DNA from: Actinomycetes bacterium
GTDB taxonomy: Bacteria > Actinomycetota > Thermoleophilia > Solirubrobacterales > Solirubrobacteraceae
NCBI GenBank assembly: GCA_023429855.1
Contig: JAEZDB010000434.1
Span: forward strand, 1-10,756
DNA: 10,756 nt
Direction of reading: 5' to 3'
The position numbers and the translations under genes are program-made. Below, piece by piece: positions 5,755 to 10,756 of this stretch (positions within the stretch are counted from its first letter, which is position 1; every line of letters begins with the position of its first letter). Below the pieces are notes generated by a model that was not told the origin of the DNA, did not search any database, and worked only from the letters and a program-made list of their open reading frames with translations.

Positions 5755-7242
5755 TCAGAGTCCGCGCTGCACCTCGATGCGCCCGTCGGCCTCGGCCTGC
5801 AGCAGCGCCTGGTAGTCCTGCTCGTTCTGGTCGGCGTACTTGGCGGCGAACTCGGTGATCGCGTCGACGATCTCCGGGCCCGTGCCGAGGTAGCCGGCCA
5901 TCTTGGCGGCGTCGCCAGAGCGAGCGTGGGCGCGAGCGAGCACCGCGCCGCACTCCTCGGCGTACAGCCGCAGGCCCGACGCATTGAGGCGCTCGATCTT
6001 GACCGAGCCCTTCTTGTCTCGCAGCTGCCGCACGTAGTAGTCGGGGCTGCCCTCACCCGCGTGGTTCAGCCACCCGAGGAACATGTCGCCAGCGGTCTGC
6101 ATGATCTTCTGCCCGCGGACGACGCGCTCGCCTTGGTGCTCGTAGACGCTCGGCCCGGCGTAGGGCGCGAGCACCGACTCCTTGACCTCTTTGAGCTGCA
6201 GGAACAGCGGGTCGTCGTCGCGATCGCCGACGAGCAGGATGATGTAGGCCTCGATCCCGACGGAGCCGACGCCGACGACCTTGCGGGCCACGTCCTGGAA
6301 GCGGTAGCGCTTGATGACCGCCGCCTTCTCCGGGTCGAGCGTGCGCGTATAGCGCTCAAAGTCCTCTTTGACGAGATCGAGCACGTGATGGCCTGAGAGC
6401 CGTTCGACGAGCGGCGGCTCCTCGTGCAGCTGAAAGCGCCCGTCTGGGAGCCGCTCGGCGAACCGCTCGAGCGAGCCGACGCTCGTCCGGGTCTGCGCCT
6501 TCGCGAAGTCCTTGCGCATCCGCGAGAGGGTCTCCTTGTCGGCGTACTTGCTCAGCAGCGGCAGGTCGTCGGACACCTCGAGGCGGTGGTAGAAGAGGTC
6601 GAGGTGGCGCAAGGAGGCAAAGCGCCACATCGCCCAGCGGTAGGCGTCGGTGGCCGCCGCCGCGACCGACCGCGCAACGTCCTCGCCCGCATCGACGTCG
6701 CGCGCCGCGATCACGCAGCTCGCCGCTAGGCGTTTGAGGTCCCACTCAAACGGGGCGGGGAGCGTCTGATCGAAGTCGTTGAGGTCGAACACGAGCCGGC
6801 GATCGGGCGCGGCGAACACCCCGAAGTTCAAGAGGTGCGCGTCGCCCGAGCTTTGCGCGCGCAGATTGCTCGTGGGCAGCGGAGCAACGTCGTCGGCCAT
6901 GATCGCTGCCGCGCCGCGGAAGAACGTGAACGGCGAGACGAGCATCCGCCCGTACCGAATCGGGACCAGCGACTGAATCCGCTGCGCCGACTCCGCTTCG
7001 AGGATCGTGACCGGGTCCTTGCGCCCGGCCGGCGGCGTCCAGTCCGCGTTCCAGACCAGCTCGACCTGCTTCGCGAGCTCGGCGCCAGCATCGGCACGCT
7101 CCTGCGCGAGCGGCGCCAGCGCGGCCGTGTGGGCCAGCAGATCGGCGATCGGCGACCCCGCCTGCTGGGCCTTAGCGCCCTTGCGGGCCTTGCCGCCCTT
7201 CTTGTCCTTGTCCTTCTTCGGCTTGGGCGCGGTGCCACTCAT
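5755..7242 (-). CDS. DUF2252 family protein
   Basis: A 495-residue cytoplasmic protein of the DUF2252 family, common in actinobacteria; to my knowledge its function is not established. Family marks are the R-Y-G-R-M segment (about 96-100), S-P-F-x-F-F-R-G, the G-D-A-H-L-L-N-F-G motif (133-141), and F-D-L-N-D-F-D-Q-T (152-160). The last two resemble the catalytic loop and metal-binding Asp of kinase-like (aminoglycoside phosphotransferase type) folds, so phosphotransfer is a reasonable but unproven idea. The first 25 or so residues after the chosen ATG are a lysine-rich, low-complexity tail (P-K-P-K-K-D-K-D-K-K-G), probably disordered and able to bind nucleic acid or another polyanion. I chose ATG 7242; an upstream GTG at 7293 would add 17 residues and reach into the divergent cytochrome promoter region. 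The ribosome site is weak. The gene diverges from the cytochrome gene with an 80-bp gap. Confidence 0.9.
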   Translation of the reverse strand: MSGTAPKPKKDKDKKGGKARKGAKAQQAGSPIADLLAHTAALAPLAQERADAGAELAKQVELVWNADWTPPAGRKDPVTILEAESAQRIQSLVPIRYGRMLVSPFTFFRGAAAIMADDVAPLPTSNLRAQSSGDAHLLNFGVFAAPDRRLVFDLNDFDQTLPAPFEWDLKRLAASCVIAARDVDAGEDVARSVAAAATDAYRWAMWRFASLRHLDLFYHRLEVSDDLPLLSKYADKETLSRMRKDFAKAQTRTSVGSLERFAERLPDGRFQLHEEPPLVERLSGHHVLDLVKEDFERYTRTLDPEKAAVIKRYRFQDVARKVVGVGSVGIEAYIILLVGDRDDDPLFLQLKEVKESVLAPYAGPSVYEHQGERVVRGQKIMQTAGDMFLGWLNHAGEGSPDYYVRQLRDKKGSVKIERLNASGLRLYAEECGAVLARAHARSGDAAKMAGYLGTGPEIVDAITEFAAKYADQNEQDYQALLQAEADGRIEVQRGL

Positions 7243-7292
7243 GGCGCCTGAGTCTGCCCGGCAACGTCCGAGAGAGCAAGCACCGGTGGCCA

Positions 7293-7313
7293 CCTGCCGC
7301 GTGATCCGGCAGG
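7293..7313 (+). promoter_or_regulatory. 7-bp inverted repeat covering the cytochrome ribosome site
   Basis: CCTGCCG (7293-7299), a 7-nt spacer, CGGCAGG (7307-7313). The 3' arm contains the AGG of the likely ribosome site AGGA (7311-7314), so in the message the hairpin would hide it. As DNA it could equally be an operator in the divergent promoter region. Confidence 0.5.
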
Positions 7314-7322
7314 ATGTCGGGC

Positions 7323-7712
7323 ATGTCGCTCCCCTCCGCTTCCGGCTCCGCCCTCCTCCGCACGGCCAGCGTCCTCGCTGCCGCCGGCGCCGTCGCCCTG
7401 ATTGCGGGCTGCGGCAGCGACGACGGCGGCGACTCCGGCAGCAGCGGCTCGGGCGGCGGTGGGGCGACGATCACGGCCTCCACCGGCGACCAGATCTTCA
7501 AGGACGCGAACTGCAGCAGCTGCCACACGCTCGCCGCCGCCGACGCCAAGGGCGCGATCGGCCCGAACCTCGACAACGTCAAGCCGAGCGCCGCGGTCGT
7601 CACGGAGAAGGTCACGAACGGCGACGGCTCGATGCCGGCGTTCAAGAACCGCCTCACCGCCGAACAGATCAGCGCCGTCGCGAGCTACGTCGAAGGCGTC
7701 GCCGGGCAGTAG
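7323..7712 (+). CDS. Lipoprotein-anchored c-type cytochrome, class I
   Basis: A small mono-haem cytochrome of 129 residues held on the outer face of the membrane. It starts with a lipoprotein signal peptide whose lipobox L-I-A-G-C places the lipidated cysteine at 30. A flexible Gly/Ser/Asp linker (about 31-47) follows, then a class I cytochrome c domain with haem site C-S-S-C-H (64-68) and the distal methionine in G-S-M-P-A-F (Met104). The family carries single electrons between membrane complexes and terminal oxidases or other acceptors; the partner is not in this window. I prefer ATG 7323, which has AGGA 8 nt upstream, to ATG 7314, whose AGG directly abuts the codon. The haem-attachment machinery must lie elsewhere. 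Regulation may involve the inverted repeat at 7293-7313. Confidence 0.9.
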   Translation: MSLPSASGSALLRTASVLAAAGAVALIAGCGSDDGGDSGSSGSGGGGATITASTGDQIFKDANCSSCHTLAAADAKGAIGPNLDNVKPSAAVVTEKVTNGDGSMPAFKNRLTAEQISAVASYVEGVAGQ

Positions 7713-7722
7713 CCAGTCGCGG

Positions 7723-7739
7723 CCCGGCCTCAGTCCGGG
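7723..7739. terminator. Small hairpin between convergent cytochrome and GNAT genes
   Basis: CCCGG (7723-7727), loop CCTCAGT, CCGGG (7735-7739), overlapping the GNAT stop at 7730-7732. The genes are 17 bp apart and this is the only structure between them. It has no T-run, so the terminator role is weakly supported. Confidence 0.3.
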
Positions 7740-8230
7740 TCGGCGAGTTCCAGCCCGAGGATCGCAATGTCGCGGCGCACACCCGACAGCTCCGTCACTT
7801 TGGGCAACAGCCCCCACCGGACGAAGCCGAGCGATTCGGCCAGTCTCGTGCTGGCCTCGTTGATCGCGAACGTGATCCACAGCAGCGTGCGCACGCGCAG
7901 CGCGGGCGCGGCTGAGATCGCGTGCTCGGTCAGCGCCCGCGCGATCCCCTGCCCCTGCGCCTGCGGAGCCACGTAGACGCCGACCTCGACGGTCGAGTCA
8001 TAGGCCGGTCGCCCGTAGTAGTCGCTGAAGCTAAGCCAGCCGACGACCTCCCCACCGCGGTCGGCGACCCAGATGGGGCGATGGTCGGGCGCATGCATCA
8101 CGAACCACGCCATCCGCGACTCGACGGTGACCGGCTCCAGGTCTGCCGTCGACTTCTGCCCGGGAATCGACGCGTTGTAGATCGCGACGATGGCGCCGAG
8201 GTCTTCCAGGCGAGCGAGCCGGATGTCCAC
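7730..8230 (-). CDS. GNAT family N-acetyltransferase, phosphinothricin acetyltransferase-like
   Basis: A 166-residue single-domain acetyltransferase that would transfer acetyl from acetyl-CoA to an amino group. It follows the phosphinothricin/methionine sulfoximine acetyltransferase pattern: I-Y-N-A-S-I (17-22), D-L-E-P-V-T (30-35), Y-Y-G-R-P-A-Y (71-77) leading into T-V-E-V-G-V-Y-V, the acetyl-CoA loop Q-A-Q-G-Q-G (90-95), and N-E-A-S with the final L-G-F (134-136). In this family such enzymes acetylate phosphinothricin, methionine sulfoximine or related amino acids, but sequence alone does not prove that substrate. The start is GTG at 8230 with no clear ribosome site. It is 13 bp after the stop of the upstream isomerase-like gene, so it is probably co-transcribed and perhaps translationally coupled. 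Confidence 0.88.
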   Translation of the reverse strand: MDIRLARLEDLGAIVAIYNASIPGQKSTADLEPVTVESRMAWFVMHAPDHRPIWVADRGGEVVGWLSFSDYYGRPAYDSTVEVGVYVAPQAQGQGIARALTEHAISAAPALRVRTLLWITFAINEASTRLAESLGFVRWGLLPKVTELSGVRRDIAILGLELADPD

Positions 8231-8243
8231 GGCGGGCGCGCGC

Positions 8244-8921
8244 CTAGGCCCCGAGGCGGTTCGACGCGGGGTCCCGCAGGACCGCGGCGGCGTCGCCGTA
8301 CATCCGCTCCTTGATCCGACCCATCGTCACCCCGTCCTTGTGGGCCAACGCTGCCGCGCGACCCACCGCCCACTCGTGGAGCGCCCTTTCCTTGGCGGCG
8401 TGGTCGACGATGCCGAACGCGTGCGCGTCCTTGCCGCCGTAGCGGCGCCCCATCGTCATCGCCTCGTGCGCCGTCGACTTCGCCAGTCGCGACTGCAGCA
8501 GCGCGGCCATCCCGGGGGTGAACGGAATGTGGATGTCGACCTCGGGCGTGCACCAGAAGCCGCGGTCCTCGCGCATCACCTTGAGGTCGTGCGCGGTGGC
8601 CAGCATCGCGCCGGCGGCGAAGCAGTGCCCCTGGATCGCTGCGACCGTGGGAGCCGGGAAGAGCAGGACCCGTGCGAACAGCTCGTGCACGGTGTCGATG
8701 AAGGCCTGCGCTTCGTCTTGGTGCTCGCCGATCCACGCAAGGTCGAGGCCGTTCGACCAGAACTTGCCGTCGGCTTTGGTGACCAGCGCCTTCGCGCCCT
8801 CAGCTGCCTCGACCTCGTCGAGCGCGGCGTTGAGCCCCGCGATCCACGGCGGGTTGAACCGGTTCTCGTCGTCGCCGAGATTCAGGATGAAGACGTCGCC
8901 GTCGCGTTCGAGCGTGGGCAC
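8244..8921 (-). CDS. Enoyl-CoA hydratase/isomerase family protein, probably a delta3,delta2-enoyl-CoA isomerase
   Basis: A 225-residue crotonase-fold protein, shorter than typical hydratases (about 255-260). The start is GTG 8921, supported by GAGGAG (8929-8934) 7 nt upstream; an earlier in-frame start at 8963 would add 14 Cys-rich residues. The oxyanion-hole segments are S-N-G-L-D (56-60) and G-H-C-F-A-A-G (98-104). F-W-C-T-P-E-V-D-I (122-130) offers one acidic catalytic residue, Glu127, with no clear second glutamate in G-H-C-F-A-A-G. One acid instead of the hydratase pair, the short length and the G-K-F-W-S-N-G-L-D-L-A-W segment resemble plant and animal delta3,delta2-enoyl-CoA isomerases, which shift double bonds during beta-oxidation of unsaturated fatty acids. 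This finer assignment is from memory of the family. It is the first gene of a pair with the GNAT gene. Confidence 0.85.
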   Translation of the reverse strand: MPTLERDGDVFILNLGDDENRFNPPWIAGLNAALDEVEAAEGAKALVTKADGKFWSNGLDLAWIGEHQDEAQAFIDTVHELFARVLLFPAPTVAAIQGHCFAAGAMLATAHDLKVMREDRGFWCTPEVDIHIPFTPGMAALLQSRLAKSTAHEAMTMGRRYGGKDAHAFGIVDHAAKERALHEWAVGRAAALAHKDGVTMGRIKERMYGDAAAVLRDPASNRLGA

Positions 8922-8928
8922 GGAGCAG

Positions 8929-8934
8929 CTCCTC
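8929..8934 (-). promoter_or_regulatory. Shine-Dalgarno fixing the isomerase GTG start
   Basis: The minus strand reads GAGGAG, 7 nt, then GTG (8921-8919). It rules in favour of the shorter protein. Confidence 0.7.
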
Positions 8935-8974
8935 GTGGTCGGCACGCCGCACGAGCGGCACACCGGGTCGTCGG

Positions 8975-8996
8975 GCCTGAGTCTGCCTCATCAGGC
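8975..8996. promoter_or_regulatory. Inverted repeat abutting the esterase promoter
   Basis: GCCTGA (8975-8980), 10-nt spacer, TCAGGC (8991-8996). It ends at the base before the proposed -35 of the esterase gene and lies between divergent genes, a natural site for a dimeric regulator. Confidence 0.4.
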
Positions 8997-9025
8997 GTGA
9001 CAGAGGCACGGCGGTGCGATACAAG
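8997..9025 (+). promoter_or_regulatory. Promoter of a probably leaderless esterase message
   Basis: GTGACA (8997-9002, five of six to TTGACA), an exact 17-bp spacer, and TACAAG (9020-9025). Transcription would start about 7 nt downstream, which is the ATG at 9032. That start has no Shine-Dalgarno, as expected for a leaderless message. Confidence 0.6.
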
Positions 9026-9031
9026 CGGTAG

Positions 9032-10123
9032 ATGTCCCCTGCTCGATACGCCCTCGAACAGCACCGTGAGGAGCGCGACGGCCTCGTGTTGCGGCGCTTC
9101 GGACCGGCCAGCCCGCAGAGTCTGCGGCACCGCCGTTTTATGCGCGCCACGATCTACCCGACCGTCGCCGCGTTCCGCCCCACCAGCCGCGGCGTCGTCT
9201 TCGGCCGGAGGATGCTGGGCGCCCCGGCCCCGGCCCTGCGTGGCACCAAGATCGAGCGCAGCACCGTGGGCGGCGTCCGGGTCGAATGGACGCGTGCGCC
9301 GCGTGCGCGCGACGTCGACCCCCACCAGCGGGTCGTCCTCTACTTCCATGGCGGAGGCTTCGTGATCGGCTCGCCGGCCACCCACCGCAACCTCGCCTCG
9401 CGGCTCTCGCAGGTTCTGTCGACCCCGGTCGTCTCGGTCGACTACCGCATGGTGCCCGAAGGCTCGATCCAGACCTGCCAGGCCGACTGCCTCGCGGCCT
9501 ACCGCGGGTTGCTCGACGAGGGCTATCCGCCTGAGGCGATCCTCGTCGCCGGCGACTCCGCCGGCGGCAACCTGGCGGCCTACGTCGGGCTCGCCACCCA
9601 GGAGCAGGGCCTGCCCGCACCGGCGGGGCTCATCCTGCTCTCGCCGTGGGTCGACCTTTGCGACGGCGGTCCATCGCGGCAGTCCAACGCCAAGACCGAG
9701 TTCTTCATCGGCGGCTCCGTGCTCGACCGCATCGCGCGTGCGCTCGTCCCTGACCTTGCCGAGCGCGCCGACTGGCACAACTCGCCGCTCTACGCCTCCC
9801 CCGAGCAGCTCGCGGCGCTGCCGCCAACGCTTATCCAGGTCGGCGACGCCGAGATCCTGCTCGACGACGGCGTCGACCTTGCCCACCGCATCGGCGCGGC
9901 CGGCGGACGGGTCGAGCTGCAGACCTACGAGGGCCAGGGCCACGTCGTCCCGATGTGGATGGCCAACCCCGAGGCGCGCCGCGCGCTCAAGGAGCTGGCG
10001 GGATGGGTCCGTGAGGTGTTCCCCGACGAGCGTGATCCCGAAGCCCCGAGCGACGAGGTCATCCGCGACGCGGTGGAGCAGCCCAGCGGGCTCCCCGGCC
10101 CTGCGGGTTCCCTTCCTGCCTGA
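9032..10123 (+). CDS. Alpha/beta hydrolase, hormone-sensitive lipase (family IV) type esterase
   Basis: A 363-residue hydrolase of the HSL group, expected to cleave short or medium acyl esters in the cytoplasm (no signal peptide). Marks: the oxyanion-hole motif H-G-G-G-F (106-110), the nucleophile elbow G-D-S-A-G-G-N (174-180) with Ser176, and G-Q-G-H-V-V-P-M with catalytic His304. The acid lies in G-D-A-E-I-L-L-D-D (271-279); by alignment with D-P-L-R-D-E of relatives it would be Glu274 rather than Asp, unless Asp272 serves. About 95 residues precede the core, as in other members with a cap, and an acidic/Pro-rich tail (about 331-363) follows the domain. The start at ATG 9032 is backed by the promoter spacing. 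ATG at 9140 or GTG at 9086 are less supported alternatives. It is divergent from the isomerase gene with a 110-bp gap. Confidence 0.92.
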   Translation: MSPARYALEQHREERDGLVLRRFGPASPQSLRHRRFMRATIYPTVAAFRPTSRGVVFGRRMLGAPAPALRGTKIERSTVGGVRVEWTRAPRARDVDPHQRVVLYFHGGGFVIGSPATHRNLASRLSQVLSTPVVSVDYRMVPEGSIQTCQADCLAAYRGLLDEGYPPEAILVAGDSAGGNLAAYVGLATQEQGLPAPAGLILLSPWVDLCDGGPSRQSNAKTEFFIGGSVLDRIARALVPDLAERADWHNSPLYASPEQLAALPPTLIQVGDAEILLDDGVDLAHRIGAAGGRVELQTYEGQGHVVPMWMANPEARRALKELAGWVREVFPDERDPEAPSDEVIRDAVEQPSGLPGPAGSLPA

Positions 10124-10141
10124 CGACGCCGACCGGCCTCA

Positions 10142-10163
10142 GCGCCCGCCGCCCGGCGGGCGC
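10142..10163. terminator. GC-rich perfect hairpin between the esterase and rnhA
   Basis: GCGCCCGCCG (10142-10151) and CGGCGGGCGC (10154-10163) are perfect inverted arms with a 2-nt centre. It follows the esterase stop by about 20 nt and ends 1 nt before the rnhA -10. There is no T-run. It could end the esterase message or be a DNA-level signal at the rnhA promoter. Confidence 0.5.
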
Positions 10164-10164
10164 C

Positions 10165-10170
10165 TACCAT
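10165..10170 (+). promoter_or_regulatory. Candidate -10 element for leaderless rnhA
   Basis: TACCAT, then 7 nt, then the GTG start at 10178. The start has no ribosome site. The -35 position falls within the GC hairpin and has no recognisable hexamer. Confidence 0.45.
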
Positions 10171-10177
10171 CCGGCGC

Positions 10178-10699
10178 GTGCCTCCTGCTCGTCGCCCCCG
10201 TACCCGCATCGTCGAAGCCCCTGCCGAGCAGCGCCCCGGAGAGACGCTGATCTGGACCGACGGCGCCTGCAGCGGCAACCCGGGGCCGGGCGGCTGGGCG
10301 GCGATCGTCGTGCCGCCCGATGGCAGCGAGCCGATCGAGCTGTCGGGCGGGGAGCCGCAGACCACCAACAACCGGATGGAGTTCTCTGCCGCGCTCAACG
10401 GCCTGCGGTCGCTGCCCGACGACGCGTCGGTGTGCGTCGTGACCGACTCGCAGCTGCTTGTGAACTCGATGACGACCTGGCTCGCCGGCTGGAAACGCAA
10501 GGGCTGGAAGACCGCCGCGGGCAAGCCGGTTGCGAACCAGGATCTCGTGATGGCGCTCGACGCAGAGGTCGAGCGTCTGCAGGCGGTGCGCTGGCACTGG
10601 GTGCGCGGGCACCAGACGGGCGCCGGCCACGAGCACAAGGCGCTCAATGACCGCGCCGACCGCTTGGCCGTCGCCGCGGCGGCCTCCGTCGGGGCGTAG
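10178..10699 (+). CDS. rnhA: Ribonuclease HI
   Basis: A 173-residue RNase HI, which cuts the RNA strand of RNA-DNA hybrids such as R-loops and replication primers, using two metal ions. Aligned by eye to the E. coli enzyme, the catalytic residues are Asp28 (W-T-D-G-A-C-S-G-N-P-G), Glu68 (N-N-R-M-E-F), Asp90 (V-V-T-D-S-Q), His145 (V-R-G-H-Q) and Asp161 (N-D-R-A-D). The basic protrusion used in hybrid binding is kept (W-K-R-K-G-W-K-T-A-A-G-K, 105-116). Two departures: an Arg/Pro-rich N-terminal extension of about 22 residues, and a loop between His145 and the final N-x-R-x-D longer by about six residues (Q-T-G-A-G-H-E-H-K-A-L). The GTG start is the only one that fits. It probably has its own promoter rather than reading through from the esterase. 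Confidence 0.95.
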   Translation: MPPARRPRTRIVEAPAEQRPGETLIWTDGACSGNPGPGGWAAIVVPPDGSEPIELSGGEPQTTNNRMEFSAALNGLRSLPDDASVCVVTDSQLLVNSMTTWLAGWKRKGWKTAAGKPVANQDLVMALDAEVERLQAVRWHWVRGHQTGAGHEHKALNDRADRLAVAAAASVGA

Positions 10700-10756
10700 C
10701 GCCCGGCGGCGATTGGGCCCGAGCGCCTGAGGTGGGGACGACAGGCAATCCATGTC
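10700..10756. other. Right edge of the window
   Basis: 57 bp after rnhA. An ATG at 10752 with AGG 6 nt upstream could open another plus-strand gene, but only five bases of it are inside the window, so no call is made. Confidence 0.2.

Noticed and set aside
5467..6396. 309-codon plus-strand frame across the aminotransferase and DUF2252 genes
   Set aside because: It spans two well-supported minus-strand genes and their gap, and its product resembles no family.
8190..9365. 391-codon plus-strand frame over the GNAT, isomerase and esterase starts
   Set aside because: It overlaps three supported genes and the esterase promoter region, and its composition is that of an antisense shadow.
10139..10753. 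204-codon minus-strand frame opposite rnhA
   Set aside because: It is the antisense of a gene with full RNase HI motifs, with no ribosome site or family resemblance.
1..10756. tRNA, rRNA, CRISPR array, insertion sequence or phage genes
   Set aside because: I looked on both strands and saw no cloverleaf, no regularly spaced repeat array, and no transposase or integrase motif. A tRNA or CRISPR scan would settle this.

Overview
The window looks like chromosomal DNA from a high-GC Gram-positive bacterium (Actinomycetota). The GC-rich third codon positions, the frequent TTG and GTG starts, the secreted FN3-containing protein with actinobacterial-type end domains, the DUF2252 protein and several apparently leaderless genes all fit. 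A Solirubrobacterales/Thermoleophilia host is my best guess, but this is inference. I see no phage, transposon, integrase, CRISPR, tRNA or rRNA, and coding is dense on both strands.

Layout. At 32-1852 (-) lies a secreted protein with two FN3 domains. Divergent from it is a cytochrome P450 (2154-3506, +), which overlaps a TetR regulator (3503-4153, +) by ATGA. The P450 promoter region carries a palindrome and an imperfect tandem repeat, a good candidate operator for that TetR. Next comes a cold-shock protein (4289-4489, +) with a long leader. A hairpin with a cUUCGg loop separates it from a convergent PLP aminotransferase (4525-5703, -), which lies downstream of a DUF2252 protein (5755-7242, -). 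Divergent from DUF2252 is a lipoprotein c-type cytochrome (7323-7712, +). Then follow a minus-strand pair, an enoyl-CoA isomerase-like protein (8244-8921) and a GNAT acetyltransferase (7730-8230), a divergent HSL-family esterase (9032-10123, +), and ribonuclease HI (10178-10699, +).

How the genes work together. The only clear functional unit is P450 plus TetR, a probable self-regulated oxidation module without its own redox partner here. The isomerase and GNAT genes are 13 bp apart and probably co-transcribed, but their joint role is not evident. The aminotransferase may share a transcript with DUF2252 or use its own leaderless promoter. The other genes look like ordinary single-gene units. 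I find no convincing new multi-gene system. The observations most worth checking are regulatory: the P450/TetR operator, a hairpin over the cytochrome ribosome binding site, and leaderless starts for the esterase, rnhA and the aminotransferase.
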